This document shows, piece after piece, positions 49,001 through 60,400 of a stretch of 64,000 nucleotides of DNA. The notes under the pieces were generated by a model. That model worked only from the letters and a program-made list of their open reading frames with translations, was not told the origin of the DNA and searched no databases. This DNA is from Saccharina japonica (Eukaryota > Sar > Phaeophyceae > Laminariales > Laminariaceae), in assembly GCA_008828725.1 (NCBI GenBank), contig MEHQ01002799.1, positions 31,001 to 95,000 on the forward strand. Reading direction: 5' to 3'. The position numbers and the translations under genes were made by a program. Each line of letters opens with the position of its first letter. Position 1 is the first letter of the stretch.

Positions 49001-52000
49001 AAAACGATTCAGCCAAAAAAAGGTATACCTTATACATATATCGTAGCACGCGTCATTTGCATTACCCGTAATACCTGTCCTCTTCGATGCCCAGCCGTGA
49101 CCTCAGGTCGCGTCGCAAGGCGACCTTCGCGCGCTCCCGCTCTTCTTGAGGCAGGCCAGGCAAGCCCGCCGGCCGGTCGTACCAGATGCCCTGGCCATCC
49201 AGCAAGACTACCTGAAAACACGATATATCGCGGAGGGGGGACAACCGCTTGCTTGCAAACTCTACGTACAGCAACTCTCACATGAAATACAGGCGCAAAA
49301 ATAGATTCGCAGTTTTGTTTTTTGTTTCGTGACTTTTGGGACACCGGCGGCTATTCAGAGCGTTTCTCCCGAAGCGCGTGTAATAGTATGGGCTTGGAAG
49401 GTTGGTAAATTGCCTCATTATAGGTAATTGGTCCGTTGGGTAGGCGGTAGGCGAGTAGTTAACCTTTTACCAGTAGCCCAGCGCACTATTACCGGCAAGG
49501 ACCATAGTAAATAGGACCTACGGTAACACAAAAACCTATACATTCCCCCTATTTATACTCACAACATTTGGTCCTATTTACTATGGCCGCTCGTAATAAT
49601 GGCTGAACACGGGTATATACCTGGTATACCTAATCGCCTTGGGCGTGTGCGCTTTTAGTACATCACTACACATGGAAACATGCGTATCACTCTAATTCCA
49701 AGTAAGTTGTAACTAAAACGGGAGCGGAGCCTTAAAAGGGGTTTATAAGTTGACACAATATTTGGCAGTGACACCAAATTAGTATTGCTAGCTCTGCCAT
49801 CCGACAATAACGTTATTAATATGTACCAGTAGCATGGTGGGCTTCAACGGTGATCACTCGGAAGCATTCCTCACGCGAAAGAAGAAACCCAGAGAAACAA
49901 AAAAAGGGTTATCTGCTCAAAATCTCGTCTTTACTCCTGTGCCTATACCTACTTCCGGTTTGAGCTTTGTCTTACTATAGTCGATGTTTTTCATTCCTTG
50001 TTTATCATCACGTACAAAATAATAGTCGATCTTGACCGAAGTAACACTAAAACCCCTATCAATATGTCCCGAAATATAACCGCCTTTTATACATTAATAG
50101 TCAATAAAAACGTTTCTTATAATTCGCAACAGAGTGGTGTATATATACGTGCATGTCCAATATGTATACTTCGTATGAATACTATTGGGAACGACGACGA
50201 ACGGCATATATATATGTATGTATATATATTTTTGAGTTTTCGTGTTTTGTGTTTGTTTGTTCACAATCACCTGTTCGGAGTACGGCTCGTCCTCCTGTGA
50301 AAGAGCGGTTCGATTTTGAGCTTCCAAAACCGCTGCCGACACGAAGTAGTCGATCGAAGGGTTTCCTGTCGTCGCGATCAAAGATAGAGAGATGATGTCC
50401 TCCGTTAGACGCTGCTTATGCGCACCCTCGTTGTGTGGGATAGCCTCAAGCATGTACCAGCTGTAAATCCTTGAATTCAGAGTTTCCAGTATTATACCAG
50501 TATGCCAGTATACTAATATGCCAGTATATCAGTATATCAGTATATCAGTCTACCGGTATACCAGTATACCGGTCTACCAGTCTACCAGTACCAGTATACC
50601 AGTATACCAGCATACCAGCATACCAGCATACTATACCAGTATACCACAGGTCCCAACAAATTGAGGGGCGAAAGGAAATGAACAACAACGCCACGCTATT
50701 AGACATACTAGCTATCATAGCACCACGACCGAGACAGATCGACGCAGGAGGACGGCAGTGTCATGAGTTTAACCTGGACCACTGTGTCCCAAAAAATAAA
50801 GACCGTTTCGGCTGCATGTTAATATACAAGCGGCGTTTGTATTTTTGTACATACTATTAACAAGTGGTATGTTTACCCCTCTCCGCCGCCGTCGGAGTAA
50901 AAACACTAAAATAAACGTAACTACTACTGTACGTATACATACAAAACACTAGTACTTTCAGCTGTGAGTTCGGCCAATTGATTGGTTGATACTAAAATGC
51001 TTAAGCTGTGTGGTGGATTATTATGCGTTCACACATCAAACAAAAAATTACATTGGCCGACAACAAAGGAGAAAGAACATTCAAGCATCCTATGTACCAC
51101 TGTCCCAAAATCTAAGAAACATTTGTACATTAAAATGCAATCAAAACGGTCCCTATATTTCGGGTACAGAGTGGTAGTATATCTACGTTACACCCCCCCC
51201 CCCTTTACTTTTACACAATGTGGGCTGGGAGTTTGTAGTTTTTTCGGTGGGCTTGCCTGTTGTGATGGGGTTTCCCCAGAACACCGCCTGCACCTTGGCC
51301 AGCCTAGCGTACCCCAGGAAATGCGTCACGGGCTCCGAGTTCATGTCCGCGTATACCAGCACGTCCAACCTATCAAGCGGTGAGAGTGAGTGCGGAGTGC
51401 GATCGCCGAGCCATACGATTGCGGCGCAATCGGTACGAAAAAGCGGAGTGATTTAGCGGCACCTGGTATGATTTATTATTTGCCCGCATTCAACGGGTAA
51501 GTAAGGGTGTATCCTGAACTATTCATATTACGGGGGAACATAGTAAATAGGACCTATGGTAGACACAAAAACCTATATATTTAGCCTTTTTTTACCAACA
51601 ATATTAGGTTCTATTTACTATGGTCCCCCGTAGTAGTAGCTTCGACAAAGGAAAATGGACACAAAAGGGAGAGAGAGAGCCTTGAAAGCTTTTAAAAAGA
51701 CAAAGCAGACAGAAGTCAATACCAGGAAACAAGACATGTTCGTACCGATATCAATCCGCTGGTCGTTGGGCCTTTTCGTTTGATGGGCCGTATGTGCATA
51801 GACTTCAAAACCTTGAACGGCTGGTGGGGCTTTCGCTTACATTTGTTCAGCTGCATGAAAAAAAAACAGTATTGGATTTTTCCCCCCACGTCCGAAGGCC
51901 TCCCAAGGGAAATCTTGGAAAATTCAACCGGTTATGTAGGAGCTTGAGGGGGCAAAAATCGAACGAAAACAAGCATCGACCACACGCAGCAACTCGGCAC

Positions 52001-54439
52001 GTGCTGGTGTGATTTGGTTAGGGTAAGGACACAGAGTATCCCTAGCCAGGTCGGCTTATTAAACAGGTACTCGTTGGGAGGCATGCTACGATAGAGGTGC
52101 ACCATGCTGTTTCTGGGCTCTTCACTTAAGGAGCGTAATAGCTCACCGAAAAAAATGATTTTGGAGGAAAATAAAAGTGCTGCCGGATGTGAAATCTCAT
52201 GACCGAAGTATATTCCGAAACATTATTCGTCACAAAAATCAAAGTCCGACGAATTTGGGTTAAGGAGCCTGATTTTTCAGAAAACGATTCAGCCAAAAAG
52301 TGCCACCTCTACCGTAGCACTAGTCTTGGTACTCACGTGTGCTGTTTGCTTAGAGATAGAAGAAGAGCAGCTTTATTGGTGAAGACTGTGAAGTAGCAGA
52401 AGGCTTGGTGATAGCCATGAACCTGGGAACGCCTGGTTCTCATCTAAGATACGCCTTCCAAGTACTACATATACGGTTATTATACCTGTTGCCAGGTATT
52501 TACCGGCGTTTCCACATCATTCCAGCAGTACCATAACACTGGGCTAGGCTTGGCTATATATAGTGTTGGGTATCGAACGATAATCGACATCGATAAGATA
52601 GAGAAACCAGTGAACAAAAACTCTCCAATCGGTACGAATACGACATTTAATGACGGAGGCTTTCGTTCAGTGAAGGCATAAAAAACGCGGGGATGGTGCC
52701 AGGGTGATGCAGGGCAAAATACGTTCGATATTTCCCTATATCGAAAGTTCGATATGTGATAATTCGACATATCGAAAGTTCGATATGTGATAATTCGACA
52801 TATGGAAATATTCGATACGATATCCGACACTACTAGATACTTCATATTCATAGGCTAGTCTTCTTAATCGGGCGACTACTCGTATGCGCATGGATGTACA
52901 TATCATACATCGCGAAGTTCGACAGAGTTTCGAAAGAAAATACATCGGCACCTCAAATCTCTCCCAGGAGAGTCCTTTCAGGTGTACCAGGTATTGTAAG
53001 GAAAAGGCAATCCAATAAGGCCAGGACACAGGAATGTCGACGCAAGCCAGAGGCACGCTTCTTCTTGATAAAGTTCTTCTTGTTGCTTATCTCATGGAGC
53101 TCAATTGCGCACAAGAACAGAGTGCGATGGGAGGGGGCAGTCTATACCTAGACTGTCCCCTCAAGCATGTATCTTCATACATGTACTATCTACGGAGACG
53201 TTTCCGTTACTAGCACGCCACCTGATCTCATACTCGTAGTACGTATCCACGTGTGTACTCATACTGCTATTCTCTAAGGAAACGTTCCCGTTACTAGCAC
53301 GCCACGTGACTCATACCGGTACGTATTGCACCGCTTTATAGCCGTCGTACGTGATACCATCACAGTATTATAGCCGCGTACCACCTGGATATACCTACCG
53401 TACAGGGTGAACACGATACACTATACCTGGTATACCACTATATCTGGAAAGATACAGATAGTAGTTCGTATACTTGCTTTTAATCAAAACAGTCCTAACA
53501 TTTCGGTCCATATGCACAGTAGTATATCCATCGAAACGGCCGCGAAATAAATCCGCCGACATCATCATCGCCATCATCATCGCAGTCGTCGCATGGCGTG
53601 TTGTGGTGTGATTTCCGCCACAGACGTGTGCTACGACGATAGAGGTATAAGGTATACCTTTTTTTGGCTTAAACGTTTTCTGAATGACGGGGCTGGCTCC
53701 TTAACCCATTCAGAACTGAAAAATATGGCGCACACAAATTCCAAGTAGTTTGTCCCTCAAATTCGTGGGACCAGTTCTTAAGGGGTTTAACCCAAAATCT
53801 GGTATATTATTTTTACACTTAGGGCCCATATGAACGAGTACAAAATAAATTCAATCTGGAAAAAATAAAATTCAAATACGCTTTTCATTGGTCAACACAC
53901 GCACCAGCGCCAAAGATTAGGATCTTGGGGTATAATCTTGGGTGGTGGTGCGGGTTCTGACCAATGAAAAGCGGATTTGATTTTTTTTTTTTCCAAATTG
54001 ATTTTTTTTTTCTTCGTTAAAACGGGCCCTTAGGGCCATGGTGATTATTCCTCGGGTATAAAATAGCACTTTTATTTCCCTCCAAAAAAAACGTTTTTTT
54101 GGGTGAGCTATGCAGGGCTTCCTCAAGTGGCCACCTTAAAGTGAACCACCCTAAAAAAAAAAGGCATGGTGAACCTTTACCCGTAGCAAATGCGTCCGCA
54201 CCTCAGTCCTCCAAGGAGTTCGCGGACCATCGGCGCCTCCAGAGATAGCGGCGCAACCTCGTCCGCGGCCTCGAGCAGAATAGGAGACGTTCTCCTCCGG
54301 GGAGTGGTGGCGATCGGGCAAAGAATGACACGAAAGTGGCTCCTCGGTAGATGTTTCATTGCGCCTCCAAGCAGCATGCCGTGAGGTTCCTGAGATTGTC
54401 CACAGAGCGGAAGGGGTTTAAGGGGGGTCGGGGAGGGGC

Positions 54440-54479
<40 letters not shown>

Positions 54480-57400
54480 GTAGCCATTATTTTTCGTGCC
54501 GTTTCATATTTGATACCTGTTGTTTTTTTTTGGAGGGATAACACAGGTGTTCTATAAGGTCTCAAATCATCATGCCGTGCGATTCCTAAGCTTGCCTACA
54601 GGGCGGCAGGGGTTTAAGTCCCTCCCTCCCTCCCTCCCTCCCTCCCTGCCATGGGGGGGGGAGTGTACTCATGTCGTGCACGGCCGTAGTCATATGACCA
54701 TAGACCCTCGCATCCCTACAATGCCGGGACGGAGCACGTTGGGTTTTCACCAACCAGGCAGACATTGCTTGCACCAAGCGCGAAGCGCCGTGAGGTATTG
54801 GGCGAGTCGCATGGAGGGTGAGCTGCATCCTGCTAAGAACCGCCTCTGAGGCGGACTTGCATATGGACGACAGCTTCACTGAGTTAATTTAATTTCTGGT
54901 GTGGCCACTTCCGGAGACAGCAATGGGTTTTACTATGTAACTTCCTCGCGGATGCCTTACCATATGAATACTACGTGATACGACCATTCCCCTTGTGCGG
55001 AGCAAAGGTTCTCCACCCCGCACAAATGGTCTACTCGACCGCCAGCTTTGGTGACCGCCAAAACAAAAAAAAAAACGGCACCCTGGTGGTCTAGCTCACG
55101 CAGCGAGTGGCGTGTTTTACAGCGTCGTTGCCAACCGGCGCCAACCCAACCTATAAATATATCATATATTTATAGGGGGGGGGGGCATGCAGCAGTTACT
55201 TTTTGTGCTGTTGAAAATTAGTACCAGGTATATACCTGTGGATTTTGTTTGGGGGGGGGGGGGTTGTGGCTGATACATAAGGTGTTCGGTAATGCCCCCA
55301 AGCAGCAATGCTGTGCGGTTCCTGCTGTGCTCGCCTAGGGCGGCGGGCGGGGGGTGGGGGGGGGACGGGGGCATGCAGCAGTTACTTTTGTTTTCGTTCG
55401 AAATGAGTACCCCTTTTCTGTGAAGGCTCATGAGTGGTGCACGCTGAAGGTCGTGCTATAAACATCATTGTCGGATGCCAAAACACAACATTATTTCAGG
55501 GGACCACAGTGGTAATCAAGATCCCCATCACATGCACCATTTTTTTACTGGGCATAGACGTGGGCTACAAAAGAGGTAGCACTTTTGTTTGGCTAAATTT
55601 GTTTCTGAACGACCTTCTAACGGCTCCTTAACCCAAAATCGTCAGAACGCCATTTTTTTTAACGTTTTTTTTTTTTTTTTCGTGTACCTTAAGGCCACAT
55701 GGGACTGTTTATCGGATTGCACTTCCACTTTTCTCGAAAATATGTTTTGACTTGCTATTAATATAGACCTCCTCAAGCGAGAACCACCCTCACAAAAAAA
55801 AAATGGTTCCGCCTCCACCTTAAGACAGCATGTGTCGATTTATTGTCCTAATTACACTCTGTCCCGAAATATAGGCACCTTTTGAAAATTAATATCCAAT
55901 CAAAACGGTGCTTATATTTCGGAACAGAGTGGTATGCTCTCCCGTAATAACGAAGAACGGGTTAGCTAAAATATTGGACCCCCGTCATATTAGTCAAAAA
56001 TTATGTTGCTACCCGAGCGTAAAACGATGGGGTCGTATATACCTACTCTGTGGGCGGAAATATAAGGACAATTGGCTGAGAAATATGAATACCAAACGGT
56101 CCTTACATTTTGTTTCCGGAGAGGTACATACATGCGCGCACCTCGTCTCCGAAAAACTTGGACACGAATCCAACTCGCAGCGGAGGAGGCAGCCCTGTTG
56201 AGCTGCGTGGTCTTTCAACCGCACCCGGTAGTGTTGCTCCCGGTGCACCGACCACTGATAATGATGATACGCCGCTGCTATCTGCCAACGGACCCTCGTC
56301 TACTTTCGAAAGGCCGTATTCTCGCGGGACCACATCAGCAGTTTCACCACCACCAGCAGTAGCAGTAGCAGCAGCCCCCTCGAATACTACGCCTCCTTTC
56401 TCTAAAACTCTGCCTTCTTGTTCCGGTTCCGCTTCTCCCTCCCCCTCGGTCGGTGATACGAGGCCTCCTCCTCCTCCTCCTCCTCCTCCTCGATTTGTCA
56501 AGGGTACGTAAGGCGTGCGCATGCCTGCGTCGAGGTGGGGGTCGACATAGAGAAGCTCCGGGCTCGCCAAAGCATACATCCTGATATTATTATATGGAGG
56601 AGGGGGGGGTGTCACATACTGATAGCATGTTGGCTCAACTCATCATGCAACGTGGGGGGTTGCTGCGGCCACGAGGGGAGGAGGGAGGCATCCAGGAGCG
56701 AACAGAGAGAGAGTGGTATATCGTTAACCCTTTAGACAAGGCCAAACAGTGTGAAATCACGAATCGCGAATCGAGATTAAGAAACAACAAATTAATACGA
56801 TTGGCTAAAATTCCTGCTGCATACGTACCCCGAGGCTGGTACCTGGGCGCAGGGACCTGTCCTGAGTGCCTCTGTATACTTTATCCAAGGTATAATACGT
56901 CGTAGAGGTCTCATTTGGCGGGAAATGGGACATCTTACTTGTCTTCAGTTTTCAGTGTACCTAAGTTCGCAAAGGAGTATCATTTTTTGTTTAGGGACAT
57001 AATATGTCCCATTCTTCGGGTAAGTATCCATTTAAGCCGTCCCAGACGGCCACAATGAAGGCAGTAGAAGCCAAAAGCCTTCTCGTATGGAGCTCCCCTA
57101 CTATCTGCGTACTCTGCCCTCCGCAAATCATTGGCAGTTACGTACGCGCGGTCGATCTTGACGACAAAAAATATGTAATAAAATCCTGCACGCCGTCCGT
57201 GACTTAGCACACCCCAGGTATATTCGAAGTCGTGGACAGTTTATTACAGGGGGCCATAGTAAATAGGACCAAATAATGTTAATAAAAATAGGTATATATA
57301 TATAGGTTTTTGTGTATACCGTAGGTTCTATTTACTATGGACCCCCGTAATACTCATCTTCCATAAAAACGTTTTTCGGGTGAGGTACTTATGCATGTAT

Positions 57401-60400
57401 ATATATATATTATATATATATACGGCTGCTGTGGTATAGAGCTTCTCATGTGACCATTCATAATACTAGGTAGGGTTTGCATGGCCAGATGGCATTGTCT
57501 ATCGAATCAGTGAACATTTCGGGGAAGGGACCATAGTAAATAGAACCTAATATTGTTAGTGAAAATGGGTAAATAGATAGGTTCTTGTCTATACCGTAGG
57601 TCCTATTTACTACATTAGCCCACCCCGTAACGTGAGCAAACTAACGGTAGAGATGCACCGTGTTACAGAGTGTTCATGAGACTCTACGCTTGAGTTGCTC
57701 TATACTAAATAGCACGCCAAACACTGATGTATTGGACAAAAATAAAAGTGCTACATCTATACCCGATAAACAATACCGTGACCTCTTGACCCTTTTAGAA
57801 CTGCAGTCCCGTTATGGGGACAAACGACTCTAATTCTAAGTAATTTGTCCCCAAAACGGGACTGCAGTTCTAAAAAGGGTGAAGTATACAAGGAACAAGA
57901 CTGCAACGCGATAATTAAAAAAATGCAACGATTTTGGGTTGAGGAGCGCGATCATTCAGAAACCATTTTAGCCAAAAAACGGTATACCTTTACCTCTATC
58001 GTAGTCGGCAAGTCGGGTCGGGAAAGCCAGCTGATGGCCAGCCAACTTGCCGACTTAAGCCAGCCGACTTAAGCAAATCAGCCCTCCCCGGCCAAAGGAG
58101 CCCCGCCCGAATAAAAAAAGTAAACAATGAAAAAAAAAATCGTCCCTACAAGTATGGAAACCCAAGAAATCGGAGGGAAAAAAAGTCGGCAACTCGGGAA
58201 AACGACTATTACTGACTATTTTATCCGATAAATAGCTAGTTGGCGATGACTACGATTTTTACTGCAGTTGGACGCATGGTACGATAGAGGTAGAAGTTTT
58301 CGGCTGACAGCGTTTTTTTTTATGACGGGCCTGGCTCCTGAACCCAACAAAAAACGTCGGACTTTTTTTTTTCTTGGTGCTGCGATATTATTGGTTGTAT
58401 TATAGTTAGGCCATGGGATTGCTCATCGGGTATGTAGAGCGTTAATGTATCCTCCGAAATCAGTATTTGACTTACTATTAGTATAGAGCTCCTCAAGCCG
58501 CCACCCTCAGAAGGCAAAACACGGTGCACCTCTATGTACCGTAGCATGCGTCGTTCTTGGTGAGTTAAGCCGTGCCTACTCACAGAAGCTCTACTGCTGT
58601 TTACGGCGCCCCCCACCCATGAAGACCTACCTCACCGTGCAGTTCACCTAGCGATCTATACCGTCGGAGACTGTATTTGTCCGGGTTTCCAGTGCATGGC
58701 GTGGGCGTTATCGAATGCAAGAAGGACAAAAATACCACTCTGGGCGGAAATGTAAGGACCGCTTCGTGCTAAATACAGTATATATATATTTATTTTTCCA
58801 TCCCATTCATTATCTTCGCACTTCCGTCTTTCTCCCTCCCTAGTCGTAACTCAGATCCGGGGTCACAAAGTAGGCTCCTCTCCCTCCTCCCCCACAACGG
58901 TTCTTGCCTTGATTTTTTATCGCGCAGAGGGTTCAGCCTTCCCATCGCTCGTCGATCTTCATCGAATTTTGCTAACTCACGCTCTCGCGCTTTCAGCCAG
59001 TCAAGAGTTTTTGCGAGAAAAAGTCCCTACGAGCATGCACTCGGGGGGGGCTCGAACTCGTGACCTTGACGCTAGCAAGCTTCGTGGTTACCTGCTAGCC
59101 CACCGGGGCGACTATATGTACACTGCAATGGCCCTTACGTTCCCTCCCAGAGCGAGTTCATGCATGCTACCGTAGGGATGCACTTGCTATTTTCTGAGGG
59201 TTGTGTTTTTAACTTGATTATAGTATAGGGGCTCTATACCCCATCCGTACCCTGGCCTTGAGAAACGTATGTAACCGTCGAGAAACGTATGTAACCGTCG
59301 AGAAACGTATGTAACCGTCCCCTTTTCTCGAATATTCAAGTAAGTGGAAAGCTCTACCGGATGAAAATTGTCTACGTACAAACACACCTGGCAATTTTTT
59401 GTTGAGTCTGGCGGTAGTTCCCTCCCCGGTAGGCGAGGTAGAAGTGGACACGTTCCACCCCTCGAATGGGGTCCGGCATGACTATTGGCGGGTCGCGGGC
59501 GATGAGCTTGTCCACCTATTTGCTTAGCACAAAAACAAGGGAAAAGTGAGCAAAAAACACGGTAGGAGATGGCGGTGCCTTGTAAGGGTAGCGGCTTACT
59601 GTATGAGCTCCCCTCACATGAGGAGCTCTGATCAGTATCTCTCACCCGAATCATGACTTCGAATAGGGTTTTTCGCGCAACCCGGCCAAACACTTGATTA
59701 TAGTATAGTACCTACATATATATACACTTGATTGTAATATAGTACCTACATACACACTTGATTATAGTATAGTACCTACATATACACTTGATTATAGTAT
59801 AGTACCTACATACACACTTGATTATAGTGTAGTACCTACATATACCAGTAATCCTAAAACAAATTTACGAGCCAAAGTATCATTCTATCTACAAGTACCC
59901 GGTAGTTTCTCAGGTATAATATGAGGAGCTCAATCGGTCCCAGTGACAAAATATTGCCGCAGAAGGCAAGACCTAACTGATACCACTTTACGGTATTCCG
60001 TGAGATGATGAGTCAAGGACAGTACGCAGTATATACAGGCATAGATTAGGCTCGAACGTAGTGAGGAAAATTAGGTACAGAATAGCGAGTTACGTAGACT
60101 TTGTGCATACAGTAAGTAGGTTTCCTTTTCAGTGTTTTCTATTTCCCCTTTTATACATAGGCTTGGGGTTTCGTTTGTCTGTCGAGGGATGTTTTTAGAT
60201 GATCAATCAAGGTTGAAGCTCGTCAAATGCCGCACAGCATGTCAGATAGCAAACAAAATACGAGGGGGTGAAACGCCCGGTAGAAAGTCAGTAGAGTCAT
60301 TCTTAAGGGGAGCCGCATTCTTGATATAACTTTGTCAAGTGTTTGGGGCCTGATTGATAGCACCTTGGATTCTATTAATAGTGTATTTGCTCGCCTCTCT

